Source of the DNA: Vagococcus bubulae
GTDB lineage: Bacteria; Bacillota; Bacilli; Lactobacillales; Vagococcaceae
Direction: 5' to 3'
DNA length: 64,000 nt
Assembly: GCF_003950315.1 (NCBI RefSeq)
Contig: NZ_NGJT01000005.1
Location: forward strand, 1 to 64,000
Shown: one piece after another, positions 7,980 through 16,919 of the stretch
Numbering within the stretch: position 1 is the stretch's first letter
Layout of the letters: each line of letters starts with the position of its first letter
Position numbers and translations under genes: made by a program
The notes under the pieces: generated by a model
Seen by the model: only the letters and a program-made list of their open reading frames with translations
Told to the model about the DNA's origin: nothing
Databases searched by the model: none

Positions 7980-9437
7980 TTACACATCACTACGTGCATA
8001 ACGTGCTGTTACGACTTTATTACGTGTATAGAAATCTACTCCTGCTTTTCCATTTGCTGGTAGTGTCCCGTAGAATGATGATTTCCATCCTGAGAATGGG
8101 AACATTGCCATTGGAGCAGGAACTCCTAAGTTAATACCTAACATTCCAGCATCAATGTTTTCTCTAAAGTATCGAATAGCTGAAGCATTATTAGTAAACA
8201 AACATGCGCCATTAGCAAACTCTGATGCATTTGCTATAGAAATACCTTCTTGTAAATCTTTAATTTTCATAATAGATAACACTGGAGCAAATAATTCGTC
8301 TTTCCAGATTGTCATGTCTGTTGTCACACCTTCAAAGATAGTTGGTCCAACAAAGAATCCATCTTCATCTAATTGATCACGGCCGTCACAGATTAAGTTT
8401 GCTCCTGCTTCAACACCTTGCTCGATATAGTTTAGTGTACGATCTAAGTTTTCTTGACGAATAACTGGTCCTAAGAACACACCGTCATCTAATCCATTCC
8501 CCATCTTGATATCTTTTGTGGCTTTTGTTAACTCAGCCATGAATTCATCATAGATACCTTCTTCTACTGTCACCACTGCAGCTGCCATACAACGCTCACC
8601 AGCTGAACCAAATGCGGCACTTACAATAGCAGGAATGCTATCTTTAAGATTTGCATCATTTAATACAATCGTATGGTTTTTAGCACCTGTTAGAGATTGA
8701 ACACGTTTTAAGTTTTTAGAACCTTCTGTATAAACATATTGTCCAACTGGTTGTGACCCAACGAATGAAATAGCTTTGATATCTGGGTGTTGTAATAAAC
8801 CGTTTACAACATCATGTGCTCCAAAAACAACATTGAACACTCCTTTAGGTAGACCAGCTTCTTCTAATAAGCTCACCACTTTTTCCATTAACATTGGCGC
8901 TTTTTCAGATGGTTTTAACACCACTGTGTTTCCTGTTGCAATCGCCATTGGGAACATCCAGAATGGCACCATCATTGGAAAGTTAAATGGTGTAATCCCA
9001 CCAACTACTCCGATTGGGTATTTATAAACACTTGCTTCAACATCTGTTGCAATAGAAGATAAATTATCACCCATCATTAAGGTTGGTGCTCCAGCAGCAA
9101 ATTCTACGTTTTCAATCCCACGTTGAACTTCACCATATGCTTCTGATAAAGCCTTTCCATTTTCTAACGTAACTAATTTGGCTAACTCATCTTTGTTTTC
9201 AATTAACAATTGATGAAATTTATATAAAATGCGTGCTCGTCTTGGCACAGCGACTTCTTTCCATGTTTGAAATGCTTCATGCGCTACTGTTGCTGCATGA
9301 TCTAAATCTTCACGCGTTGATAAAGGGACGTCACACATTGCTTCTTTTGTAGCAGGATTTACCACTGTTTCATAGGTTGTTGTTTGACTTTCTATCCACT
9401 CACCGTTTATATAATTTTTTAATTTTCTAATTGACAT
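7980..9437 (-). CDS. iolA: Methylmalonate/malonate-semialdehyde dehydrogenase (CoA-acylating)
   Basis: A 485-residue aldehyde dehydrogenase. The catalytic Cys is at 283 in GSAGERCMA, the oxyanion Asn at about 152 in TPFNFPMM, and the NAD-binding FVGSQPVG follows near 225. It converts malonate semialdehyde, the last inositol intermediate, to acetyl-CoA and CO2. GERCMA rather than a plain GQxC pattern is characteristic of the MmsA/IolA branch. It is the first gene of the operon, preceded by GGAGGGG and a consensus promoter at 9516-9544. Confidence 0.93.
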   Translation of the reverse strand: MSIRKLKNYINGEWIESQTTTYETVVNPATKEAMCDVPLSTREDLDHAATVAHEAFQTWKEVAVPRRARILYKFHQLLIENKDELAKLVTLENGKALSEAYGEVQRGIENVEFAAGAPTLMMGDNLSSIATDVEASVYKYPIGVVGGITPFNFPMMVPFWMFPMAIATGNTVVLKPSEKAPMLMEKVVSLLEEAGLPKGVFNVVFGAHDVVNGLLQHPDIKAISFVGSQPVGQYVYTEGSKNLKRVQSLTGAKNHTIVLNDANLKDSIPAIVSAAFGSAGERCMAAAVVTVEEGIYDEFMAELTKATKDIKMGNGLDDGVFLGPVIRQENLDRTLNYIEQGVEAGANLICDGRDQLDEDGFFVGPTIFEGVTTDMTIWKDELFAPVLSIMKIKDLQEGISIANASEFANGACLFTNNASAIRYFRENIDAGMLGINLGVPAPMAMFPFSGWKSSFYGTLPANGKAGVDFYTRNKVVTARYARSDV

Positions 9438-9493
9438 TAATACCCCTCCATAGATTTACTTAAAACATACCATTTTAATTGTTATATCTTGGT

Positions 9494-9609
9494 TGTTTTG
9501 GTTAACTTCGACTTAATATTACCTTTAATTTAATCAACAGTCAATATTTTTTGTTAATTTTATAAAAATTATTGGTAATTGAAACGTAATTTGATTAACT
9601 CTTGATAAA
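9494..9609. promoter_or_regulatory. Probable IolR operator region, repeated TRAYCAAxA-type elements
   Basis: Several copies resembling the repeat described for Bacillus IolR (WRAYCAADARD) occur: TAATCAACAGT at 9531-9541 (plus), TTATCAAGAGT at 9599-9609 (minus) and TAACCAAAACA at 9494-9504 (minus), each matching 10 of 11 positions, plus TAATCAAA at 9590-9597 (minus). They overlap both divergent promoters. Assignment to IolR rests on motif resemblance and location. Confidence 0.45.
9516..9544 (-). promoter_or_regulatory. Sigma-A-type promoter of the iol operon
   Basis: On the minus strand TTGACT (9544-9539) and TAATAT (9521-9516) are separated by exactly 17 bp, reading toward iolA. An IolR-like repeat (9531-9541) lies across the -35 and spacer, a suitable place for repression. 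Confidence 0.7.
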
Positions 9610-9630
9610 CTTATGTTTAAGTGATATGAT
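9602..9630 (+). promoter_or_regulatory. Promoter of iolR
   Basis: TTGATA (9602-9607) and TATGAT (9625-9630) are separated by 17 bp and lie about 30 bp before the chosen iolR start. The -35 hexamer falls within one of the IolR-like repeats, which suggests autoregulation. Confidence 0.65.
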
Positions 9631-9661
9631 AAAAGAAATGACAGAAAGCGGAGAAATACTT

Positions 9662-10417
9662 ATGAAAGAGAAACGATTTGAATCAATGAAACAATATATT
9701 TTAGACCACAACCATGTGAGTCTAAAAGAATTGGAAGAGGAATTCAACGTATCCATGAATACCATCAGACGCGATGTTAATAAGATACTTAAAGACTCAC
9801 GTTTTGAAAAAGTTTACGGTGGTGTTAGTGTAAAAGAGGGAACTCTTGTTGATTTTGAATACCGAAACATTGAAAATAAAGAAGATAAAAAAGCAATCGC
9901 AAAAAAAGCGGCTTCTTTTATTGAGGCAGATGACTTAATCTATATTGATTCTGGTACTACAACGAAATATATCCTAGATTATGTGGATGAAAACATTCCT
10001 CTTACAATTATTACCAATAGTTTAGATGTTGTATTAAAAGCTGAAAAACTAAGAAAAGCAACTATTTTTCTGATTGGTCATATCTTTAAGAAACCTACCC
10101 GTTCATTTGTTGGGGTAGAAAATGACGAATTATCCGTTAAATATAATATTACAAAAGCTTTTATGGCAGCAACAGCTGTTTCTATCAATAGTGGATTAAT
10201 GAATTCTGATATTATGGAATACGAAATCAAGCGACAAGTGATTGATAAAGCGGGTAAAATCTTTTTACTAGCTGATGAAACAAAATTTGATCATTCGACG
10301 TTATTAACTTATGCAGATTTGAGTGATGTTGACCTACTCATTACAAATAAAGAGTTTTCTGAACCTTATTCTTCTTATTTTATTGAGCATAACATTGACG
10401 TTCTACATTCACTATAA
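9662..10417 (+). CDS. iolR: DeoR-family transcriptional regulator of inositol catabolism
   Basis: A 251-residue DeoR-type repressor. The N-terminal winged helix-turn-helix spans about residues 5-55 (SLKELEEEFNVSMNTIRRDVNKI). The C-terminal sugar-phosphate-binding domain has IYIDSGTTTKYIL and a late LLADETKFD. It is divergent from iolA and shares a 224-bp intergenic region with it, so it probably represses the iol operon until an inositol breakdown intermediate binds. ATG 9662 follows AGCGGAGA; the open frame extends to 9602, but that part overlaps the promoter. Confidence 0.88.
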   Translation: MKEKRFESMKQYILDHNHVSLKELEEEFNVSMNTIRRDVNKILKDSRFEKVYGGVSVKEGTLVDFEYRNIENKEDKKAIAKKAASFIEADDLIYIDSGTTTKYILDYVDENIPLTIITNSLDVVLKAEKLRKATIFLIGHIFKKPTRSFVGVENDELSVKYNITKAFMAATAVSINSGLMNSDIMEYEIKRQVIDKAGKIFLLADETKFDHSTLLTYADLSDVDLLITNKEFSEPYSSYFIEHNIDVLHSL

Positions 10418-10422
10418 ATAAC

Positions 10423-10464
10423 AAAAAAGCGATAAAACCTATCAAGGCTTTATCGCTTTTTATT
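10423..10464. terminator. Bidirectional terminator between iolR and ftsY
   Basis: A stem AAAAAGCGATAAA / TTTATCGCTTTTT (10424-10436 with 10449-10461) has A and T runs on the two sides, so it can serve the convergent iolR and ftsY transcripts. It touches the ftsY stop codon. Confidence 0.85.
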
Positions 10465-11669
10465 TACCCATCATAATCTTCCATTAAATCTTTAAATAAT
10501 CCATAAACAAATTGATTTGGATTGAAGGCTTCTAAATCAGTTATTTTTTCTCCCAATCCAACTAATTTTACTGGTAAATGTAATTCATTTCTAATAGCTA
10601 AAACAATCCCACCTTTAGCTGTGCCATCAAGTTTTGTTAAAACTATTCCTGTCACATCTGTGGTATTTTTGAATTCTTTTGCTTGAATCAATGCATTTTG
10701 TCCAGTTGTTGCATCTACTACTAATAACACTTCATGAGGAGCTGAAGGGTATTCACGTTCAATGATACGCTTCATCTTTTCTAATTCTTTCATCAAGTTT
10801 ACTTTGTTTTGTAAACGACCGGCCGTATCCACTAGTAAAATATCATAATGCTCATTTTTCATTTTCTCAACAGCATCATACACGACTGCAGCTGGATCTC
10901 CACCGGCATTATGTCGAACAACATCAACACCAGCACGTTCTCCCCAGACAACTAATTGATCAATCGCTCCAGCTCTAAAGGTATCAGCTGCAGCTAACAA
11001 CACTTTTTTTCCTTCGTCTTTGTAGCGTTTAGCTAGTTTCCCAATACTTGTGGTTTTACCCACGCCATTTACACCAACAAATAACATAATTGTTGGACTA
11101 TCTTTTTGAATATTTAATTCATTGTTTTCTTCAACGCCCTCAGCTTCATAAATCTCAACTAATTTTTCAATAATTGTCGCTTGGACATCTTTTTTCTTTT
11201 TAACATTTTTTAATTTCACTTCTTCTTGCAACTCATCGGAAATACGCATCGCTGTTTCAAATCCAACATCGGCAGAAATCAACGCTTCTTCTAAATCCTC
11301 AAAGAATTCATCATCAACCATTCTAAAGTTAGCAAATAATTCATTCATGTATTGACCAAAAGATCGTCTTGATTTTTCTAATCCTTTGTCATATTTTTGA
11401 ACGGTATCTTGTGGTTTTTCTTCAACCACCACTTCTTTGACTATTTCTTCTTTTGGTTGTTCTTGTTTTGGTTCTTCTTGTTTTGAATCAATGATTTCTT
11501 CAACCGCTACTTCTTCTGGTTCTTCGACAATGACAGTTGTTTCAAGACCTTCTTCTTTATCTATTTCTTCAATGCTTTGTTCTAATTCTTCGACAATCTC
11601 TTCTTTTGGTGTTTCTTCAACTTTTTTCTCACCGAGAACTGCTTTTTTAATCTTATCAAAAAATCCCAT
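10464..11669 (-). CDS. ftsY: Signal recognition particle receptor FtsY
   Basis: A 401-residue SRP GTPase. The first 100 or so residues form a very acidic, Glu/Val-rich A domain, followed by the NG domain: GVNGVGKTTSIGKLA (G1), DTFRAGA, DTAGRLQNK (G3), TKLDGTAKGG (G4) and GLGEKITDLEAF. It docks ribosome-SRP complexes at the membrane by GTP-dependent pairing with Ffh. It is the last gene of the rnc-smc-HAD-ftsY run, a common arrangement in Lactobacillales. Confidence 0.97.
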   Translation of the reverse strand: MGFFDKIKKAVLGEKKVEETPKEEIVEELEQSIEEIDKEEGLETTVIVEEPEEVAVEEIIDSKQEEPKQEQPKEEIVKEVVVEEKPQDTVQKYDKGLEKSRRSFGQYMNELFANFRMVDDEFFEDLEEALISADVGFETAMRISDELQEEVKLKNVKKKKDVQATIIEKLVEIYEAEGVEENNELNIQKDSPTIMLFVGVNGVGKTTSIGKLAKRYKDEGKKVLLAAADTFRAGAIDQLVVWGERAGVDVVRHNAGGDPAAVVYDAVEKMKNEHYDILLVDTAGRLQNKVNLMKELEKMKRIIEREYPSAPHEVLLVVDATTGQNALIQAKEFKNTTDVTGIVLTKLDGTAKGGIVLAIRNELHLPVKLVGLGEKITDLEAFNPNQFVYGLFKDLMEDYDG

Positions 11670-11680
11670 CTAACTGCCTC

Positions 11681-12499
11681 CTACTCATTAATTAACACAA
11701 ATTTTTCAACGGCATGTGCCACGCCATCTTCTTGGTTACTTTTCGTAATAAATTGGGCAATGTCTTTCACACCTTGACTGCCGTTTTCCATCACAACACC
11801 TAATCCAGCATACTCAATCATTGAGAAATCATTTTCTTCATCACCAATTGCCATCACTTCTGATTGTTTAATCCCTAAATAATTTGCCAATTCATCAATG
11901 CCAGCAGCTTTACTCGCTTCTTTATGGATGATTTCTAATAAATTTTCACGTGATTTCATGATATTAAACTCTTCTAATAACTCTTTTGGTAATTGAGCTA
12001 ATTTTTCATCCAAATAACTTGTTTCAACAGCCACAACCATTTTGTTAAACAAACGATTTTGATCCAATGTATCAAGTGTCGCATGCTCCACCTTAAGCAG
12101 TGGATTCATACTTTCATAAATAGAAGAGTAAGGTTCTTTAGCAGTATCTAAATGAATAACCGTATCCACTGAAATAATATCTAACGGTAAATTTAATGCG
12201 GTCATCACGTTAGTCACTCGACTAACTTCGTCAAAAGATAAAGAATGAGCTAATAGCGTCTCGCCAGTATCATTTTTTTGCACGGAACTACCATTAAACG
12301 TGATACTATAATCCCCTTCATCTCTCAACTCAAGTCTATCCAAGTAAGGCTCAATCGCAAATAACGGACGTCCCGTACAAATGACAACCTTTACTCCTTG
12401 TTCTTTCGCTTGAGTTAACACTACTTTATTTTTATCAGAGATTTTTTTATCATCAGTTAATAATGTGCCATCTAAATCAATCGCAATCAACTTAATCAT
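11681..12499 (-). CDS. Cof-type HAD-superfamily phosphatase
   Basis: A 272-residue HAD hydrolase of the Cof/IIB subclass. Motif I is DLDGTLLTDD at residues 7-16, motif II is ICTGRP, and motif IV is GDEENDFSMIEYAG. A C2 cap domain lies between. These enzymes dephosphorylate sugar phosphates, flavin or PLP-type small phosphates; the substrate cannot be read from sequence. It sits 11 bp upstream of ftsY and downstream of smc in the same operon, an insertion also seen in streptococci. Confidence 0.88.
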   Translation of the reverse strand: MIKLIAIDLDGTLLTDDKKISDKNKVVLTQAKEQGVKVVICTGRPLFAIEPYLDRLELRDEGDYSITFNGSSVQKNDTGETLLAHSLSFDEVSRVTNVMTALNLPLDIISVDTVIHLDTAKEPYSSIYESMNPLLKVEHATLDTLDQNRLFNKMVVAVETSYLDEKLAQLPKELLEEFNIMKSRENLLEIIHKEASKAAGIDELANYLGIKQSEVMAIGDEENDFSMIEYAGLGVVMENGSQGVKDIAQFITKSNQEDGVAHAVEKFVLINE

Positions 12500-12513
12500 G
12501 TTGTGTCTCCTAT

Positions 12514-15500
12514 CTATTTTAATGTGGTTTCTAATTTTTCCATCTCTTCTAAGTGTACTGAAACAATCTTCGATACACCAGATTCTTGCATCGTGACCCC
12601 ATATAATACTTTAGCAGATTCCATCGTTCCTTTACGGTGAGTAATCACAATAAACTGTGTCGCATCACCAAAATGACGTAAATAATTTCCAAATCGCGTC
12701 ACGTTTGCTTCATCTAGTGCTGCCTCTACCTCATCTAGAATACAAAATGGGATAGGTCTTGCTTGAATGATAGAAAATAGCAGAGCAATAGCTGTTAAAG
12801 CTCTTTCTCCTCCTGAAAGTAAACTCAATTGCTGTAATTTTTTACCTGGTGGTTGAGCCACAATATCTATCCCTGTATGCAGTAAATCTGTTTCATCACT
12901 CAAGATTAAATCAGCATGTCCTCCACCAAACATCTTAGGAAATACTTGACGGAACTCTTCACGAATGTCACAGAATACTTCATGAAATTGCTTCATAACT
13001 AACATGTCCATCTCATCCATTGTTTCTTTCAATTCATCTTTAGCTAAATTCAAATCATCACGTTGACTCGTTAAAAAGTCATAACGCTCTAATATATCAT
13101 CATGTTGAGCAATAGCCGAAATATTAACAGGACCTAAGTCAGCTACTTTTATTTTTAATTCTCTAATATTCTGACTCACGTTTGCTACGTCTTCAATCAT
13201 GAAAGAACGCTCTTTTGCTGCTTCAAACGTTAAACTATATTCTTCTTGTAAGTAAGTTAATAAACTATCTAACTGATTATCACATGTTCCTTGATTAATG
13301 TCTAATTCTGTTTTTTGACTAACTAACACTTGAATATCTTGTCGATTTTTCTCAACAACTTTTTCTTGTTCTTTGATACTTGTTGTATAGTGTTCTCGCT
13401 GTGTTTTGGCTTCTGTAATTCGAGTTAAAACATCCTCACGCTTATTAGAAACGCTCCCCATCTCTTTGATAATTCTAGCTTCTTCTTCATGAAATTGACT
13501 GCTATCCTGCTCATTAGACTGCGTTTCTTGTAGCATGTCACTCATTTTCTTATCCGCAACATCTAAGCGTTCCATGCGTTCTTTTTGTTTTTCGTTCAAT
13601 TGACTGATTTTTTCTTTCACCACTGCTAACTCAGCTTCTTTTTTAGCAAGTGATTGCGTCAACTCTTCTTTTTTCTCTAAATTAGTAGCCTCTAATTGAT
13701 CCACGTCAGCCATTTTTTTATCAAGCTCGGCTATTTTTTTTGCTAACTCTTTTTGTTCAAGCTCGTAATTTTCTTTATCTTGTTGATATAACGTTAAAAA
13801 TTGGTTCAATTCACTTTGCTCATACTCTATCACTTTTTTCTCTTTTTCTAATTGACTCACATCTTGTGTTAAAAGAGACACTTGAGTGCTTAACTTTTGC
13901 TCTGTTAATCTCGCTTCTTCGCCTAATTGACGTAACTTTTCAAGAGACTCATCTACTACAATGAGTTCCTCTTTTATATGAGACACTTCTGCTTCTTTTT
14001 GCTGATACAAAGTCGTCATTTGAAACAATTGTTTCTCTATTTCTTGTAATTCTTTTGATTGTGAAAACCAGTGCATAGACTGACCTGTTTTACTCATCCC
14101 ACCAGTCATCGAACCACCAGGATTCATCACATCACCATCTAAAGATACCACACGATATTGAAAATTAATTTGTTTCGCAATGTGTGTCGCAGAATCCAAT
14201 GAATCAGCCACAATCGTTAATCCAAGTAAGTTTCTCATAATAGTTGCAACTGTCTCATCATAAGATACCAACTCACTTGCTACACCAATAAAGCCAGACA
14301 TATGAGACACTTTATCTAATACATCTTGACGAATAAAACGAGCTTTGACGGTTGTTAATGGTAAAAATGTCGCACGTCCCAATCGTTGTTTTTTTAGATA
14401 AGAAATAGCCTCTCTAGCACTTTGGTCATCAGTTGTTACAATGTGCTGAACACTTGTCCCAAGTGCTGTTTCCAATGCTAATTGGTATGCTTCTGGAATA
14501 TCAATTAATTCTGCAACAGCACCCACTACTCCAGGAAATTGCTGTTTATCTTTTAATACTGCTCTAACACCTTGATAAAATCCAGCATAGTTATCTTGTA
14601 GCTCTTTCAAGCTTTTTTGTTTTGCTTGAGCTTGCTGTAAAATACGTAACGCATCCATTAATTGTGTATTTAATTTTTGAAGTTGCGTATTTAACTGTTC
14701 TTTGACTTGTCTTTTTTGCTGATAATCTTCCAAGTAAGTCACGACATTCGCTTTTTTTATGTCATACTCTTTCTCTAAATTTTCTAGGGTTTCTTGTTTT
14801 TCTTTAATCACCGAGACAAGCTGTTCATAATGATTGATTTCACGCGAATTTTTATTGGTTTCTTGACTATACTGTTTCTCTAAATGTTTTAACTCATTAT
14901 TCACATGACTTTGTTGTTGCATATATTCTAAATAATCACTACGCATATCATCTAACTGTTCTTTTGCTGATTTGCTATATTGAACTAATGCCTCTCTCAT
15001 ACGATAAATATCTTTTTGTATCGCTTGCTTTTCTTTCATTAGTTCTTGTTCATCTTGCTTTAATGTATCAATCTCACGTCGTAATAATTCTTTTTGTGTA
15101 TCTAAATCTCGCAATGTTTTTTGTTGTGATTCTTTCGTTTGGACAGAAAATTTTTGTTTTTCCTCCAACACTCTTTTTTGTGTTTCTAACTGTTCATATT
15201 GCGTACTGTAATCAAGCAATCGCTGTTGATGACTGTCTAACATTTGTTCAAGTGTTGCTTGTTCTGATTTTAGTTGTTCTAGTGTTTCTTCCAATGTGAT
15301 TTTTTCTAATTCTCTAGTCTCTAGAGCTTGTTTTTTTTGACGTAATTGTTCTTTATTTTTTTCCCATTTTTCTTTCGTTTCTTCAATAAGATGGGTTGTC
15401 ATACTGATATCTTGCTCAGATAAAGTCTCCTTTAAAGCTAGATATTGTTTCGCATTATCACTTTGTTTCTTTAATGGAGCTAATTGCATCTCTAGCTCAT

Positions 15501-16086
15501 AAATAATATCTTGTACTCGACTTAAATTATCATCTGTTTCACCAAGATGTTTTTCAGCTTGTTTTTTTCGGTTTTTATATTTTAATACCCCTGCTGCTTC
15601 TTCAAATATAGCTCGACGTTCTTCCGGCTTACTATTAAATATTTCTTCTACTTTCCCTTGAGAAATAATCGAAAAAGAATCTCTACCTAAACCTGAATCC
15701 ATAAACAAACTAATCACATCTTTTAATCTGCAACGTTGCTTATTAATAAAGAAATCACTCTCACCATCTCGTGTTAATCTTCTTGTGACACTCACTTCAG
15801 AGTATTCAATTGGTAAGAAGTGGTCTTCATTATCTAACACAAGCGTTACCTCTGCAATATTTAACGGAGAACGTGAAGAAGAGCCAGCAAAAATAACGTC
15901 TGGCATTTTCCCCCCACGTAAACTTTTTGCTGACTGCTCCCCTAAAACCCATCGAATGGCTTCTGTAATATTACTTTTTCCACTTCCATTAGGACCAACT
16001 ATTGCCGTCAAGCCTTCATTAAATTCTATTATCGTTCGTTCTGCAAAGGATTTAAATCCTGCAATTTCTATTCGTTTCAAATACAC
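12514..16086 (-). CDS. smc: Chromosome segregation ATPase SMC
   Basis: A 1190-residue structural-maintenance-of-chromosomes protein. The N-terminal head has Walker A GPNGSGKSN (about 32-40). A coiled coil of about 170-500 is followed by the hinge (about 510-660, GVVGAVAELI to GGSMTGG), a second coiled coil, and a C-terminal head with LSGGERALTAIALLF and Walker B FCILDEVEAALD. It forms the condensin ring with ScpA/ScpB. Translation starts at GTG 16086 after AAGGGGA; no nearby ATG gives the conserved MYLKRIEIAGFKSF start. Length is normal. Confidence 0.97.
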   Translation of the reverse strand: MYLKRIEIAGFKSFAERTIIEFNEGLTAIVGPNGSGKSNITEAIRWVLGEQSAKSLRGGKMPDVIFAGSSSRSPLNIAEVTLVLDNEDHFLPIEYSEVSVTRRLTRDGESDFFINKQRCRLKDVISLFMDSGLGRDSFSIISQGKVEEIFNSKPEERRAIFEEAAGVLKYKNRKKQAEKHLGETDDNLSRVQDIIYELEMQLAPLKKQSDNAKQYLALKETLSEQDISMTTHLIEETKEKWEKNKEQLRQKKQALETRELEKITLEETLEQLKSEQATLEQMLDSHQQRLLDYSTQYEQLETQKRVLEEKQKFSVQTKESQQKTLRDLDTQKELLRREIDTLKQDEQELMKEKQAIQKDIYRMREALVQYSKSAKEQLDDMRSDYLEYMQQQSHVNNELKHLEKQYSQETNKNSREINHYEQLVSVIKEKQETLENLEKEYDIKKANVVTYLEDYQQKRQVKEQLNTQLQKLNTQLMDALRILQQAQAKQKSLKELQDNYAGFYQGVRAVLKDKQQFPGVVGAVAELIDIPEAYQLALETALGTSVQHIVTTDDQSAREAISYLKKQRLGRATFLPLTTVKARFIRQDVLDKVSHMSGFIGVASELVSYDETVATIMRNLLGLTIVADSLDSATHIAKQINFQYRVVSLDGDVMNPGGSMTGGMSKTGQSMHWFSQSKELQEIEKQLFQMTTLYQQKEAEVSHIKEELIVVDESLEKLRQLGEEARLTEQKLSTQVSLLTQDVSQLEKEKKVIEYEQSELNQFLTLYQQDKENYELEQKELAKKIAELDKKMADVDQLEATNLEKKEELTQSLAKKEAELAVVKEKISQLNEKQKERMERLDVADKKMSDMLQETQSNEQDSSQFHEEEARIIKEMGSVSNKREDVLTRITEAKTQREHYTTSIKEQEKVVEKNRQDIQVLVSQKTELDINQGTCDNQLDSLLTYLQEEYSLTFEAAKERSFMIEDVANVSQNIRELKIKVADLGPVNISAIAQHDDILERYDFLTSQRDDLNLAKDELKETMDEMDMLVMKQFHEVFCDIREEFRQVFPKMFGGGHADLILSDETDLLHTGIDIVAQPPGKKLQQLSLLSGGERALTAIALLFSIIQARPIPFCILDEVEAALDEANVTRFGNYLRHFGDATQFIVITHRKGTMESAKVLYGVTMQESGVSKIVSVHLEEMEKLETTLK

Positions 16087-16104
16087 AAAAAATAAGTCCC
16101 CTTC

Positions 16105-16806
16105 CTAGGATTCTTCTGCCAAAATGTTAGCTAGTGCTGCTTCTGCTGCATTTTGTTCTGCCATTTTTTTGGACTTTCCAGAACCCTTTCCTAAAGGTGT
16201 TCCTCCACCACATACTTCAACATGAAAAATTCTTGCATGTGCTGGTCCTTCTTCATCAATTAAATGATATTCAATTAAAATATCACCATTTTTTTGTAAG
16301 ACTTCTTGTAAAGCTGTCTTGTGATCCATCTCATGTGAAAAAGCACCTGTTTCTATTTTTGCCACCACTACTTGATAGATAAATTCTTTGGCTTTTTTTG
16401 CTCCTTGATCCAAATAAAGAGCCCCTAAAAATGCCTCAAATAAATCACATAACAAGGATGAACGACTTCTACCATTTGAATTTTCTTCGCCTTTACCTAA
16501 TTTAACAAACTGGTCAAATCCACATTCTTTAGCAAACATTGCTAGACTATCCTCTCTAACAATCGTTGAACGTAATTTCGTTAGTTTTCCTTCTGGTAAA
16601 TCTTGAAAATGACGGTATAAATAATCAGATACTTCTAATTCTAATACAGCATCTCCTAAAAATTCTAATCGCTCATTATCTTGTAAATCAAAGTGTCGAT
16701 GCTCATTCACATAGGATGAATGGGTAAACGCTTGTTCCAATAACGTAATGTCTTTAAAAATGATATCGTATTCTGTTTTCAATAATTGTGTTAACGTTTG
16801 TTCCAT
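16105..16806 (-). CDS. rnc: Ribonuclease III
   Basis: A 233-residue double-strand-specific endoribonuclease. The signature NERLEFLGDAVLEL lies at about 43-56, and a second acidic cluster, LFEAFLGALYLDQG, at about 118-131. The C-terminal dsRNA-binding domain runs from about 160 to the end (HKTALQEVLQ to SKKMAEQNAAEAAL). It processes rRNA precursors and structured mRNAs. It leads the operon and has an adjacent -10 at 16843-16848. The start follows GGGAGAGG. Confidence 0.97.
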   Translation of the reverse strand: MEQTLTQLLKTEYDIIFKDITLLEQAFTHSSYVNEHRHFDLQDNERLEFLGDAVLELEVSDYLYRHFQDLPEGKLTKLRSTIVREDSLAMFAKECGFDQFVKLGKGEENSNGRSRSSLLCDLFEAFLGALYLDQGAKKAKEFIYQVVVAKIETGAFSHEMDHKTALQEVLQKNGDILIEYHLIDEEGPAHARIFHVEVCGGGTPLGKGSGKSKKMAEQNAAEAALANILAEES

Positions 16807-16842
16807 TGAATGTGCCTCTCCCTTTTAACCATAGATACTCTT

Positions 16843-16848
16843 ATTATA
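16843..16848 (-). promoter_or_regulatory. -10 element of the rnc-smc operon
   Basis: A consensus TATAAT on the minus strand lies about 37 bp upstream of the rnc ATG. The -35 region (TTTTCT at 17 bp) is poor. Confidence 0.5.
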
Positions 16849-16870
16849 CGTTTTTTTTGTTTGAAAGAAA

Positions 16871-16912
16871 ACAAAAACTATCAATTTGACCAAATAGCCA
16901 AATTGATAGTCA
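16871..16912 (-). terminator. Terminator of the opp operon
   Basis: Stem ACTATCAATTTG (16877-16888) pairs with 16899-16910. On the minus strand the stem is followed by TTTTTGTTTTC. It lies directly after the oppA stop. Confidence 0.8.
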
Positions 16913-16919
16913 TTAAATA

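Noticed and set aside
9602-9661. Longer iolR start at 9602
   Set aside because: The added 20 codons fall within the iolR promoter and lack a ribosome site; ATG 9662 follows AGCGGAGA.
11437-11673. Ser-rich open frame on the plus strand opposite the start of ftsY
   Set aside because: It is the antisense of the Glu-rich acidic domain of ftsY, a compositional shadow with no ribosome site of its own.
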